Origin: Thermoplasmata archaeon
GTDB taxonomy: Archaea; Thermoplasmatota; E2; DHVEG-1
Reading direction: 5' to 3'
DNA: 43,468 bases
Assembly (NCBI GenBank): GCA_014894395.1
Contig: JADBLO010000128.1
Span: forward strand, 1-43,468
Shown piece by piece: positions 16,613 through 24,935 of this stretch. Under the pieces are notes generated by a model that worked only from the letters and a program-made list of their open reading frames with translations, searched no databases and was not told where the DNA came from. A program made the position numbers and the translations under genes. The stretch's first letter is position 1; each line of letters opens with the position of its first letter.

Positions 16613-18224
16613 GCACACTGATGGGTACCCGATCGTTCTTACTGCATCTCGTGCAGAGGCAAACGAATTCGACGATAATCCTTTTGCCGCATTCATTTGC
16701 ACGTTTCCAAAGAAACTCTCAGGACTGGCCCTTCGAGAACACTTAGAGAACCTCGCAAGCAACAAAGACGGAACTGCACAACGAACGATCTATGGCCTCC
16801 GAAAAGTAGAATCACTCATCTCCGAGGAGTTTGGTCAAGAAAATGTGGTTGTCGCCCATTATGATCAATTACACAAATTCATCGGCAAGAACACAAAGAT
16901 AGTTGGCATCTCTTCCATGGATCCCATGGGTCTTGCGTATGTCTCAACAACCTACAATTCACTCATCGGATTTGGTGGAGAGGCATTGAACGCATCTGAA
17001 TTCGAAAAACTCATCACACATCCTGCTATCCAACAGTATAAACCAAAGATCATTGTTGGTGGCGCGGGCTCCTGGCAGATCAACGAAGCAGGTATGCAAA
17101 AAAAATGGGGTATTGACGTCCTTTTTCAAGGAGAAGGAGAAGAAGACCTTGTTAGCGTGTTTAAAAAAATGATGAACAATGAGCCAGTGCAATCATATTT
17201 TGTTGCACAGAAACCAAACCGGAAAAAAATCCCTCCCATCACACACGCAGCTTGCTACGGCATGGTAGAAATCACTCGCGGATGTGGACGAGGCTGCCAA
17301 TTCTGCAGTCCCACAAACCGGACGAAATACTCGGTTCCCCTTGAATACATCATGAATGAGGTAAAAACTAATATCAATGGAGGAACAAGCACCATTTTTA
17401 CGGTGACTGAAGATATCTTCTTGTATAAATCAAAACCAGGGTTCATCCCTAACAGAGAAGCAATCGTGAAATTGTACAAATCAATCGCATCCTACCCTGG
17501 TGTTGAACACATTCTGCTTTCTCATGCGTCCCTTGCACCAGTCATTTATGATCGGAAACTTTTGGAGGAGTTATCACCGATACTCCTCGAAAAAACACGA
17601 TGGACACCGGAGTTACATAAATCCTACGCGAAGCGTTTTGTCTCTGTTGAAGTCGGGATTGAAACTGGCAGTGTTCGACTCATGAAGAAATATATGAAAG
17701 GAAAAGCACTCCCATATAGTGTTGATAACTGGCCTGAACTCGTATTACAGGGCGTTGGGATCATGAATGACCACGACTGGTGGCCGTTGTGCACCATTAT
17801 GACCGGTCAGCCGGATGAAACAGAAGACGACGTTCGTGCGACACTAGATCTTATAGATGATCTGAGGAATCATAACGCGAAAATGTTTTACACGCCGGTC
17901 TTGTTCATCCCATTAAAAGAAGCAGTGCTAGGGAATTACCGACGGACCAACCTGAAGAACCTTTCGGAGCTGCAATGGGAGGTCATCGCACGATGCTGGA
18001 AAAACAATATCGACTTCTGGTCACCAGATAGAAGATGGCTGTTAAATCCGATGTTCTTTTTCACCCACTGGTTCTACGCGCGATGGAAACATGGGAAAAA
18101 AGCAACCGTACCGATGATGCATCTCGCAGGATTCCCGATTGCACAAAAAACAGATAGACTATGTAACCCAGAGTATTGTCAAGATAGTTTTCCGATTGGA
18201 AACGGACGCCAACGATCTTTCTGA
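16605..18224 (+). CDS. B12-binding-domain radical SAM protein
   Basis: The 539-residue enzyme has an N-terminal Rossmann-like cobalamin-binding-type domain (residues ~95-195: VVGISSMDPMGLAYVSTTYN, then PKIIVGGAGSWQI) without the DxHxxG base-off motif. A radical SAM core begins at ~220 with EITRGCGRGCQFCSP, where CxxxCxxC ligates the 4Fe-4S cluster. Further conserved elements are VSVEVGIETGS and TIMTGQPDETEDDV (substrate and SAM barrel). Such class B enzymes methylate or rearrange unactivated carbons. The archaeal GDGT ring synthases (GrsA/B) belong to this class with similar size and layout, but I cannot tell by eye whether this is an orthologue. It overlaps the upstream small gene and converges with the M18 peptidase gene. 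Confidence 0.85.
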   Translation: MDEHTDGYPIVLTASRAEANEFDDNPFAAFICTFPKKLSGLALREHLENLASNKDGTAQRTIYGLRKVESLISEEFGQENVVVAHYDQLHKFIGKNTKIVGISSMDPMGLAYVSTTYNSLIGFGGEALNASEFEKLITHPAIQQYKPKIIVGGAGSWQINEAGMQKKWGIDVLFQGEGEEDLVSVFKKMMNNEPVQSYFVAQKPNRKKIPPITHAACYGMVEITRGCGRGCQFCSPTNRTKYSVPLEYIMNEVKTNINGGTSTIFTVTEDIFLYKSKPGFIPNREAIVKLYKSIASYPGVEHILLSHASLAPVIYDRKLLEELSPILLEKTRWTPELHKSYAKRFVSVEVGIETGSVRLMKKYMKGKALPYSVDNWPELVLQGVGIMNDHDWWPLCTIMTGQPDETEDDVRATLDLIDDLRNHNAKMFYTPVLFIPLKEAVLGNYRRTNLKNLSELQWEVIARCWKNNIDFWSPDRRWLLNPMFFFTHWFYARWKHGKKATVPMMHLAGFPIAQKTDRLCNPEYCQDSFPIGNGRQRSF

Positions 18225-18241
18225 AAAACAAAGCCAGGGCA

Positions 18242-19585
18242 TTAGCTTTTGAGGAACGTAAGGTACGCCAAGTACGACGAATAGAGATCAACCTTGCTGG
18301 TGACCTCATAGGGTGAATGCATGGATAGCACCGGGGCACCCAGATCAATGACCTCCATTCCTAACCGCGAGAAATACTTTGCGACCGTCCCTCCGCCACC
18401 CTTGTCAACCTTTCCAAGTTCTCCCGTCTGCCATGGTATCTTTGCTTTATCAAGTAATGCTCTGATTTCAGCAACATATTCTGCTGATGCATCGTTCGCC
18501 GAGTACTTCCCACCATGCCCGGTATATTTTGACATCACCACACCATTTCCCAACGATGATGCGTTTTTAAGCTCAAACACATCAGTGTAGTTCGGGGTGA
18601 CCGCTGACTGAACATCAGCAGAAATCACCTTTGATTTGAGCAGAACGCTATCGACATCAACATGCGGGTCAAGTTCCTTGATGAGGGATCTGAGAAATGT
18701 CGAGGCTTGTGCAGACGCGTTTCCTTCACTGCCGATTTCTTCTTTATCAACAAAAAAAGACAATACGGTATATTCCGGATTTTTTACATCTAAAATTGCG
18801 TGTAACGCGGCATATGCGCAGATACGATCATCCTGTCCGTACCCACCAATCAATGACCGGTCAAACCCAACATCACGAGCCATGAACGCAGGGACTGCTT
18901 CAAGCTCCGCGGAGATAAAATCCTCCTCAGTAATGTTATAGTCAGTGTGGAGTCTTTCAAGAATCGCGGCTTTAATTTTTTCTTTGAAATCACCTTTCGC
19001 AGGCACACTTCCAATCACGATATCCAGGCTTTCTCCCTTGATTGCCTCATCGATTTTTTTATTACCTTGGACGTCATGAGACAGATGCGGGAGCAGGTCT
19101 GGGACAGAAAACACCGGATCTTTTTCATCCTCGCCCAAGGTAAACGTGATTTTCTTGCCATCTTTTTTCACAATCACTCCATGTAACGCTAGCGGAATCA
19201 CAACCCATTGAAATTTCTTGATTCCTCCATAGTAATGGGTTTCAAAGAGTGCGAGATGGCTTTCTGAGTCCTGATACAGGGGTACTTGTTTTAAATCAAG
19301 GCGGGGTGAATCAATATGAGAGATGACAATACGAAGCCCATCGCGTACCGGTTTTTTTCCAGGCAGAATGATTACTGCTGATTTTTCCCGGTTGACCACG
19401 ATTTTTTTCTTTTCTTTTTTTGCAGCCTCTACGATTTTATGTACTGCTTCTCGCTCTGTTTTTGCTTCATTGAGAAACGTTTTATATCCTTCTGCAAACG
19501 CAAAGGCACTGGTGATTTGTGCTTTGGAAAAAAGTTCCCATGCAGATTTTTTCTTATACGCGTATTTGCTTTCACCATCTTTCAT
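18242..19585 (-). CDS. M18 family aminopeptidase (aspartyl aminopeptidase-like)
   Basis: Dinuclear zinc aminopeptidase that removes N-terminal, often acidic, residues from cytoplasmic peptides. Metal and catalytic signatures are present: SHIDSPRLDLK (His ligand), GYGQDDRICAY (bridging Asp), DKEEIGSEG (catalytic Glu and ligand), ISADVQSA (Asp ligand) and LSMHSPYEV (C-terminal His ligand). The 447 residues are the full family length. GAGGG lies ~8 nt upstream of the ATG. Convergent with the radical SAM gene, 17 nt apart. It may finish digestion of peptides released by the secreted proteases nearby; that link is inference. Confidence 0.92.
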   Translation of the reverse strand: MKDGESKYAYKKKSAWELFSKAQITSAFAFAEGYKTFLNEAKTEREAVHKIVEAAKKEKKKIVVNREKSAVIILPGKKPVRDGLRIVISHIDSPRLDLKQVPLYQDSESHLALFETHYYGGIKKFQWVVIPLALHGVIVKKDGKKITFTLGEDEKDPVFSVPDLLPHLSHDVQGNKKIDEAIKGESLDIVIGSVPAKGDFKEKIKAAILERLHTDYNITEEDFISAELEAVPAFMARDVGFDRSLIGGYGQDDRICAYAALHAILDVKNPEYTVLSFFVDKEEIGSEGNASAQASTFLRSLIKELDPHVDVDSVLLKSKVISADVQSAVTPNYTDVFELKNASSLGNGVVMSKYTGHGGKYSANDASAEYVAEIRALLDKAKIPWQTGELGKVDKGGGGTVAKYFSRLGMEVIDLGAPVLSMHSPYEVTSKVDLYSSYLAYLTFLKS

Positions 19586-19640
19586 GTTGTAAATCCCTCG
19601 TAGTGAAAGTCATCGTCTAGGGACATAAAAAGATAACTAA

Positions 19641-19662
19641 AGAGAAAAAGAAAAAAAAGAGA
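19641..19662 (-). terminator. T-rich terminator of the PKD protein gene
   Basis: Pyrimidine- and T-rich stretch on the minus strand, beginning 12 nt beyond the stop codon at 19674. Confidence 0.5.
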
Positions 19663-19673
19663 ATGAAGGTGGT

Positions 19674-20660
19674 TTATCGTCGTATGATCCAGACAATGAC
19701 GACGACGCCGATGACGATGACAATAAGCAAAATGGCAAGGAACAATATCATTTGAGTGGGCAGAGAACTGCCACCTCCTCCTTCCTGCGTAATGGTAATA
19801 GTTCCAGTCTGGCTTGCAGTCGCATCCGCATTGTCAGTGACGGTAAAGTTATAGGTATACTTTCCTGCTTTGGTGTAGACATGCGTTGGATTCAATACTG
19901 TTACTGATGGGCTTTGATCACCGAAATCCCAATGATAGTCATAGGGTGGTTGTCCTGTTGTCGTATCAACTGTCGCATTAAATTGTATGGTTTCTCCTAC
20001 GGAACCAACATTAGATGCTTCCGCATAGACATCAGCAAGTGGAGGGTTAGGTGCGCTATCTGTCAACCAAATAAAGGCCTTATCAATGTCGCCTTCACCT
20101 GAAGGATCGTACAGTACTGATAAATTTATTTTCGTAAAAGAGGAATCAACAGCGAGAGATTGATAGGTTTCATCTGCACTTGTGAGGGGGAATGTAACTG
20201 TTAATGTATTTCCATCAGCAGAGAAATCAGATGATGGAAGGTTTTGTGATCCGGCATTTGAAGTGAAATTACAGGTTTTGTTTACATATAATATACTGTA
20301 GTCATCACTCGATGTTGTAAGATAGAATCCGTATTGGACATAGTTTAATGTAGAATTCATGTCAAAATCTTCAGAATTAATGTCAATGAGTTCTCCTTGA
20401 TTTTGAATTAATCCGTTTACTTGTAAGGTAAGAGTTACTTGTGTTCCTTGTAGCGTATAGGTTGCCTCGATGAGATCGAGATTATCAACTTCGATTTCTG
20501 GAGAATAGGTAATTAATACTGTGTCTCCAATTGAATTTATGGAACTGACATCACCGGTGCCATCTCTGATGATTTCATCGGCAGCCTCGACGGAAACCGC
20601 AGCGATGAAAAAGAGGCTACTTACAACCATTGCTATTATCCATTTGTTCTTCACTTTCAT
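19674..20660 (-). CDS. Membrane-anchored surface protein with PKD domain
   Basis: A signal peptide (WIIAMVVSSLFFIAAVSVEAA) is followed by a ~190-residue beta-rich ectodomain, probably of the DOMON/CBM9-like type judging from the alternating strands around TVLITYSPEIEVDNLDLIEA. A PKD domain spans residues ~210-295 (YDYHWDFGDQSP, HVYTKAGKYTYNFTVTD). A Gly/Ser linker then leads to one C-terminal transmembrane helix (MILFLAILLIVIVIGVVVIVWI) ending in RR, placing the protein outside the membrane with a short cytoplasmic tail. GAGGTG lies 6 nt upstream of the ATG. Role probably adhesion or S-layer association; no enzymatic motif. Confidence 0.82.
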   Translation of the reverse strand: MKVKNKWIIAMVVSSLFFIAAVSVEAADEIIRDGTGDVSSINSIGDTVLITYSPEIEVDNLDLIEATYTLQGTQVTLTLQVNGLIQNQGELIDINSEDFDMNSTLNYVQYGFYLTTSSDDYSILYVNKTCNFTSNAGSQNLPSSDFSADGNTLTVTFPLTSADETYQSLAVDSSFTKINLSVLYDPSGEGDIDKAFIWLTDSAPNPPLADVYAEASNVGSVGETIQFNATVDTTTGQPPYDYHWDFGDQSPSVTVLNPTHVYTKAGKYTYNFTVTDNADATASQTGTITITQEGGGGSSLPTQMILFLAILLIVIVIGVVVIVWIIRR

Positions 20661-20761
20661 ATTTCTTGCACCTCGTATTGGTTAAGAAGGACTATTTACT
20701 AATCCTATTTAAAAATATTGGAAAGCGTTTTCTGCTCCGATTTCATTTTAAAATGGTACTT

Positions 20762-21082
20762 TTATCGTAGTTTCTTTTTCAGATCAGTCATCGTTGTGAT
20801 CATATCGTCAAGGGTTGATTCAAGTGTTCCAAGTGTGTCATGGACCTTATCGGTGATGATGGCTCCTTGAGATGAGGGTTTTATGATGCCGTCATGTTCA
20901 AGTGTCCGTAGTGAGTATCGGATCACGTGTTGCGGTTGGCCGGTTACTTGTGAGAGTCTTATGATGCCGATGGGACCATGATCACGAACGGTTCTAAGGA
21001 CGTCAATGTGTCTGATGAGAAGACCAAGTTCTTTTTCTGCAACATTCGTGATAGCGGTTTTATCTCGTTGTTTTTCTTGCAT
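20762..21082 (-). CDS. Winged-helix transcriptional regulator
   Basis: The ~106-residue product has a winged helix-turn-helix (LIRHIDVLRTVRDHGPIGIIRLSQVTGQPQHVIRYSLRTLEHDGIIKPSSQGAIIT) and a C-terminal amphipathic helix likely to dimerise (LESTLDDMITTMTDLKKKL). I chose the ATG at 21082 because GGGAGGT lies 6 nt upstream; the longer frame begins with a TTG that would place the Shine-Dalgarno inside the coding region. A perfect 16-bp palindrome overlaps its predicted transcription start, pointing to autoregulation. Its targets are unknown. It is divergent from nothing and precedes no co-directional gene in close range. Confidence 0.8.
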   Translation of the reverse strand: MQEKQRDKTAITNVAEKELGLLIRHIDVLRTVRDHGPIGIIRLSQVTGQPQHVIRYSLRTLEHDGIIKPSSQGAIITDKVHDTLGTLESTLDDMITTMTDLKKKLR

Positions 21083-21099
21083 TAGATTACCTCCCGGGT

Positions 21100-21115
21100 T
21101 AATTGTTAACAATTA
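21100..21115 (-). promoter_or_regulatory. 16-bp palindrome, candidate operator
   Basis: TAATTGTTAACAATTA is perfectly self-complementary. A TATA-like GGTTATATATCC lies at 21127-21138 on the minus strand, putting the transcription start on or next to this palindrome. It sits between promoter and ribosome binding site of the winged-helix gene, the expected place for a repressor site. Confidence 0.6.
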
Positions 21116-21156
21116 GTATGCAATGGGGATATATAACCTTTACGAGTAATCTGCAC

Positions 21157-21177
21157 AAAAAAAAATGAACAAAAAAT
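21157..21177 (-). terminator. T-run terminator of the oxidative-stress/Fe-S operon
   Basis: Two oligo-T runs on the minus strand begin 28 nt after the desulfoferrodoxin stop codon at 21205, with no further co-directional gene until the regulator at 21082. Confidence 0.5.
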
Positions 21178-21204
21178 AAGAAGAAGAGCGGAAGACGCCC
21201 CCGA

Positions 21205-21582
21205 TTACTTCGATTTCCACAACCCATGTATATTACAGTAATCTCGTGCCGACAGTTTCTTTGCGGTGACACAAAACTCTGCTTCCGGTTTTTCTGCAGG
21301 CTTTAAAAACTTCCGGTACACAGTTTCATCAGCATGGAGTTCGATCCATTCAATATAGTGTTTCTCTTCCATCGGATGGGGAATAGACCCTACTTTTACT
21401 TTAACACCTGTCGCTGTTTTTTCAATCACGGGAACATGCTTTTCGTTTCCCGCATCCTGTAATTTCTCGGTAAGCAACTCCATGGGTTGCCCACAACACA
21501 CCAACTCACCCGTACTTGCGTGGACGACTTCCACGATATTCCCACAGACATTACATTTGTAGACTTCCTTTAGTTTTATCAT
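21205..21582 (-). CDS. dfx: Desulfoferrodoxin (superoxide reductase)
   Basis: Reduces superoxide to hydrogen peroxide without making oxygen, using electrons usually supplied by rubredoxin. The N-terminal desulforedoxin domain shows CNVCG and CCGQPM (four Cys, Fe centre I). The C-terminal neelaredoxin domain has [20 protein letters not shown] and [19 protein letters not shown]. These supply the four His and one Cys of centre II, including the Glu-Lys-His element near the active site. At 125 residues it is a complete two-iron class protein. GGAGGT is upstream of the ATG. It is the last gene of the stress operon, 17 nt after iscU, and its electron donor could be the rubredoxin encoded at 25245. 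Confidence 0.95.
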   Translation of the reverse strand: MIKLKEVYKCNVCGNIVEVVHASTGELVCCGQPMELLTEKLQDAGNEKHVPVIEKTATGVKVKVGSIPHPMEEKHYIEWIELHADETVYRKFLKPAEKPEAEFCVTAKKLSARDYCNIHGLWKSK

Positions 21583-21599
21583 ACACGTTTACCTCCATT

Positions 21600-21986
21600 C
21601 TACTTCTTTTGTTTCTTATTTTTATAATCCTTAATCGCCTCATGCAACGCATCAGCAGCCAGATTCGAGCAATGCATTTTTTGCGCTGGCAGACCATCAA
21701 GCTCGTTTGCCACATCACCACGTGTGATCTTGACTGCTTCATCCACATGTTTTCCTTTCGCAAGTTCGGTCACCATGCTGCTGGTCGCAATGGCTGAGCC
21801 GCACCCGAACGTTCGGAACTTAATATCAGTGATTCTCTCATCTTTTACTTTGATGAATATCTCCATGACATCACCACAGACAGGATTTCCTACCTTGCCG
21901 TAGCCGTCAGGATTTTCTATCACACCGACGTTTCGCGGGTTCATAAAATGCTCCATGACTTTCTTACTATATCCTACGTTTGTCAT
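21600..21986 (-). CDS. iscU: Fe-S cluster scaffold protein IscU
   Basis: Scaffold on which 2Fe-2S and 4Fe-4S clusters are assembled before transfer. The three conserved Cys are visible in GNPVCGD, TFGCGSA and KMHCSNLA, with the Asp next to the first Cys that favours cluster release. An N-terminal YSKKVMEHFMNPRNVG motif is typical. I place the start at the ATG at 21986: GGAGG lies inside the last codons of iscS, and only two nt separate the iscS stop from this ATG. The longer frame starting at 22001 would overlap iscS. About 128 residues, normal for IscU. Confidence 0.93.
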   Translation of the reverse strand: MTNVGYSKKVMEHFMNPRNVGVIENPDGYGKVGNPVCGDVMEIFIKVKDERITDIKFRTFGCGSAIATSSMVTELAKGKHVDEAVKITRGDVANELDGLPAQKMHCSNLAADALHEAIKDYKNKKQKK

Positions 21987-21988
21987 TT

Positions 21989-23158
21989 TTATTTCCTCCA
22001 TTCTTTGGACATTGGTGAAAGGTTTCGTAAGCGTTGGACGGTATCGTACGACGCCTTGCTCACAAGGGGAACATCGTCCATTGAAGTAGAACGCCCGAGC
22101 GTCAGCACCATGGATCCATGAGCTTCTTCATGTTTTAAACCAATTGCAAGAAGAACATGCGATGGCTCAAGCGTCTTTGATGAACAGGCAGAACCAGTCG
22201 ACACCTGAATATCATACATATCCATATTTAAGAGAATGCTTTCTCCTTCGATATAACTAAACCGGAAACTGGCATGATGGGGTAGTCGTTGTGTAGGATG
22301 TCCGGTCAGATGGGATTTTTCAATTTTTAAAATTTCTTTAATCAGTGTATCTCTGATAGGAATAAGTCGGTTACTTTCTTGTTTCATTTCCTGTTGTGCT
22401 ATTCGTGCGGCCTCACCCATGCCAGCGATAGCAAACACGTTCTCGGTACCCGAACGAAGACCTCGTTCCTGTCCACCCCCAAGGAGAACAGATTGGACTT
22501 TAACACCAGGTTTTACATACAGTGCACCAGCTCCCTGAGGACCATACAAATCATTCGAAGAAAGCGTCAGAAGATCAATGCCATCCTTCTGCACATCAAT
22601 AGGTATACGTCCGGCTGCAGCAACTGCGTCAACATGGAGATACAAACCTTTGTCCTTCACAATTTTACTAACCTCTTGGATCGGTTCGATGGTTCCAATC
22701 TCATTGTTCGCATACATAATTGAGGTTACCACCGTGTTTTTAGTAAGAATACTGTCAAGTTTTTTTAAGTCGACAACACCAGTCGAATCAACAGGGATAG
22801 TTAAGAAAGAAAACCCGTTTTTCTGCAGTTCCTTCATCGGATTGAGAACTGACATATGTTCGATCGCGGAGGCAATTACTGCTTTTCCTTGTGTGATGTT
22901 TCTCAACGCTGTTCCTTTCACCGCAAGGTTATTGGCCTCAGTCGCGCTCCCTGTGAAAATAATCGTGTTTTCGTTTTCCGCGTTGATGAGCCCTGCGATT
23001 TTACTTCGTGCCTCTTCAATTGCTCGTCTCGCCTCCAACCCAACAGAATGAAGAGAGGATGGATTCCCATGGGATTTCATAAGATAGGGTTTTGCGAAAT
23101 CAAAAACCCTTGAATCGACCGGCATTGATGATGCGTGATCAAGATAGATTCTTGGCAT
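21989..23158 (-). CDS. iscS: IscS/NifS-family protein lacking the PLP lysine
   Basis: The fold-type I aminotransferase-like protein of 389 residues is clearly of the cysteine desulfurase family. It shows YLDHASSMP, FTGSATEANNLAV, EHMSVLNP (His that stacks on PLP), GSGTENV-like RSGTENV, and the active Cys loop STGSACSSKTLEPSH (Cys325). The site that normally reads SHK...GPKG, holding the Schiff-base Lys, reads SSNDLYGPQG here (Asn202, Asp203). The usual DAVQ that contacts PLP reads DAVA. The DNA is unambiguous at both sites. Archaeoglobus fulgidus IscS has the same Lys-to-Asp change and is reported to lack desulfurase activity while giving a Cys ligand to the IscU cluster. I infer the same role here, with sulfur perhaps coming through the TusA/DsrE neighbours. 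Confidence 0.9.
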   Translation of the reverse strand: MPRIYLDHASSMPVDSRVFDFAKPYLMKSHGNPSSLHSVGLEARRAIEEARSKIAGLINAENENTIIFTGSATEANNLAVKGTALRNITQGKAVIASAIEHMSVLNPMKELQKNGFSFLTIPVDSTGVVDLKKLDSILTKNTVVTSIMYANNEIGTIEPIQEVSKIVKDKGLYLHVDAVAAAGRIPIDVQKDGIDLLTLSSNDLYGPQGAGALYVKPGVKVQSVLLGGGQERGLRSGTENVFAIAGMGEAARIAQQEMKQESNRLIPIRDTLIKEILKIEKSHLTGHPTQRLPHHASFRFSYIEGESILLNMDMYDIQVSTGSACSSKTLEPSHVLLAIGLKHEEAHGSMVLTLGRSTSMDDVPLVSKASYDTVQRLRNLSPMSKEWRK

Positions 23159-23169
23159 TCATTCCTCCG

Positions 23170-23532
23170 TTAAAACCACATGGTTGCCCCAGCGTCTAAC
23201 GCAAGATCATTTAAGGTTCCTGCGCCAACGATCTTTACCCCTGGTATCAACTTGACTTTCTCTAACCCAAGCATCTGCTTCGACGCTTCGCATACATATA
23301 TCTCAATGCTCATATCCAGGGTTTTTTTAATCATCTCAGCCACACTGGGAAAAGTTCCCATTTTGATTTTCTCTGCAACACCAGGCATTAAGATTCTCAA
23401 CCCAGTGCCTAGATAGTAAACGCGGGGGGTGAGATCCATCATTTTTGCGGTCTGTGCGAGCACGAGCGGAGAATATTGTTTCTCCGGTTGATCCGTGGTC
23501 TGCACGTACAGAATTGAGTTTTCATCTTTCAT
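23170..23532 (-). CDS. DsrE/DsrF-like protein
   Basis: The 120-residue alpha/beta protein has the DsrE-family layout: an N-terminal strand (ILYVQTTDQPEKQYSPLVLAQTAKMMD), the VYYLGTGLRIL turn, a helix, EIYVCEASKQMLGL with one Cys in the usual reactive position, and a final GAGTLNDLALDAGATMWF. Family members carry persulfide sulfur or modulate sulfur transfer, often alongside TusA. It lies 9 nt downstream of the TusA-like gene and 11 nt upstream of iscS, with GAGGTG as ribosome binding site. In this operon it is well placed to pass sulfur towards Fe-S assembly; that function is inferred. Confidence 0.85.
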   Translation of the reverse strand: MKDENSILYVQTTDQPEKQYSPLVLAQTAKMMDLTPRVYYLGTGLRILMPGVAEKIKMGTFPSVAEMIKKTLDMSIEIYVCEASKQMLGLEKVKLIPGVKIVGAGTLNDLALDAGATMWF

Positions 23533-23541
23533 ACAAACACC

Positions 23542-23790
23542 TCATTTCATTCGTTTAATATAGAAGGTTAACATGGAACCTTCTTTCTCAAATTTTATAA
23601 TCTCATGTCCTGTTCGTTTCGCCCAACGTTTGATGTCTTCTTCTGCAGCAGGGTCATCCGCCTCTACCTTGAGAACTTGGCCGATTTCGATTTTGTCGAT
23701 TTCTTCTTTGGTCATTGCTATTGGCATCGGACAGTAGAGCCCTACACAATCCAATTCTGCATCAGGGGTGATATCAGTGCTGTTACCCAA
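23542..23790 (-). CDS. TusA/SirA-like sulfur carrier
   Basis: The 82-residue protein has the TusA fold (beta-alpha-beta-alpha-beta-beta). It carries the CPMPIAMTKEEIDKI motif, in which the first Cys accepts persulfide sulfur, followed by LKVEADDPAAEEDIKRWAKRTGHE. The start is a TTG (23790) with GAGGT 7 nt upstream; no ATG precedes the conserved region. It starts 24 nt after the rubrerythrin stop. With the DsrE-like protein it forms a compact sulfur-relay pair that could feed the IscU/IscS-like proteins next to it. Confidence 0.88.
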   Translation of the reverse strand: MGNSTDITPDAELDCVGLYCPMPIAMTKEEIDKIEIGQVLKVEADDPAAEEDIKRWAKRTGHEIIKFEKEGSMLTFYIKRMK

Positions 23791-23814
23791 GGTTTGACCT
23801 CTTCTTCGTTTTCT

Positions 23815-24393
23815 TTAGTAATTTTCTGATAAAAGTTCATAGTAAGCCTGCGGATGTTGGCATGCTGGACATTTGTTTGGTGCTTCTTTTCCTTCATGGA
23901 CATACCCACAGTTTCTGCATTTCCATTTGACGACTTTTTCTTTCTTAAATACCTGTTTGTTCTCCAGGTTTGCAAGCAGTGCCCGGTACCGTTTCTCATG
24001 GTGTGCTTCAACCTCGGCAATCTGTTGAAAACTTCGTGCGATTTCAGGAAATCCTTCCTTTTTTGCCATTGCTGCAAACGCTGGGTAAATCGTGCCCCAT
24101 TCTGCTTTCTCTCCGTCAGCTGCCTCTTTGAGGTTTTCTTCTGTCGTCCCAATGACTCCTGCAGGGTACATCGCAGTGATCTCGACCATACCGCCCTGCA
24201 GATGCTTGAAGTATATCTTCGCGTGTTCTTTTTCGTTTTCCGCGGTCTCAAGGAAGATCGCCGCGATTTGTTCATAGCCTGTTTTTTTTGCCTCTGACGC
24301 AAAATATGTGTATCGGTTTCTCGCCTGTGATTCTCCTGCAAACGCTGCAAGGAGATTTTTTTCGGTCTGTGTTCCTTTTAAATTTTTCATCAT
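23815..24393 (-). CDS. rbr: Rubrerythrin
   Basis: Reduces hydrogen peroxide to water in anaerobes. The N-terminal ferritin-like four-helix bundle has the di-iron ligand motifs ([47 protein letters not shown]). The C-terminal rubredoxin-like domain has [12 protein letters not shown] and [13 protein letters not shown] prefer the ATG at 24393 because GTGGAG lies 6 nt upstream; an in-frame GTG at 24405 is possible. At 192 residues it is of classical length. It acts downstream of desulfoferrodoxin, whose product is peroxide, and both need a rubredoxin-type donor. Confidence 0.95.
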   Translation of the reverse strand: MMKNLKGTQTEKNLLAAFAGESQARNRYTYFASEAKKTGYEQIAAIFLETAENEKEHAKIYFKHLQGGMVEITAMYPAGVIGTTEENLKEAADGEKAEWGTIYPAFAAMAKKEGFPEIARSFQQIAEVEAHHEKRYRALLANLENKQVFKKEKVVKWKCRNCGYVHEGKEAPNKCPACQHPQAYYELLSENY

Positions 24394-24440
24394 CTTCATC
24401 TCCACTTTTACTCTATTGATAAGCTTCTTTTATTCCAACT

Positions 24441-24935
24441 CTAGGGCCCTGCATGTACCATTGGCCAATACACGTCAGCCTCTTCAAATCGATCCATGCT
24501 TTCTTTTTCAATCTCAAGGATTTTGTAGTGTTGCAGCTCCATGTCCGCAAAATAGGAAAGGGTGTTGCGTATCATCGCATCTTCGGTAAATTGCTTCGAG
24601 AGTGATTTGTAGAAGTCATGAGCCGCTTGTTCTGCATGCATCGAGTTTTTCAACACGGTGCCAAGCGGGGTGTCCTCGTCAGAAATAATGAGTTGGGGGA
24701 GTGGAACTGAGGTTTTCTTCGGGAGAACCAGTTTTTTCCCAGGAAATTTTTTCTTGTAAATCTGTTCGACGAATAATCGGTGTTTTTCTTCTTCTTTAGC
24801 AAGGAATTCCAGTTTGTCTTTGAGTAAACCGTTCTTCACTGTCTTTGCAATCTTCAGATATATCATGTTGCTTTCAACTTCGCTTTTCATTGCAGCAAGG
24901 AGTAAATCCTCGAGCGTATATTTTTTCAAATCCAC
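24441..24935 (-). CDS. Ferritin-like di-iron protein (rubrerythrin family, no rubredoxin domain)
   Basis: The 164-residue four-helix bundle has two ExxH-type repeats: KSEVESNMIYLKIAKTV, LAKEEEKHRLFVEQIY, NSMHAEQAAHDFYKSL and ADMELQHYKILEIE. These provide the carboxylate and His ligands of a di-iron site. A loop rich in Lys, Pro and Leu joins the two halves. The end is WPMVHAGP, with no rubredoxin tail. The start is GTG (24935) preceded by GAGGGTG. A 20-codon ORF with a very strong ribosome binding site overlaps this start. The protein may act in peroxide reduction or iron storage within the stress operon. Confidence 0.85.
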   Translation of the reverse strand: MDLKKYTLEDLLLAAMKSEVESNMIYLKIAKTVKNGLLKDKLEFLAKEEEKHRLFVEQIYKKKFPGKKLVLPKKTSVPLPQLIISDEDTPLGTVLKNSMHAEQAAHDFYKSLSKQFTEDAMIRNTLSYFADMELQHYKILEIEKESMDRFEEADVYWPMVHAGP

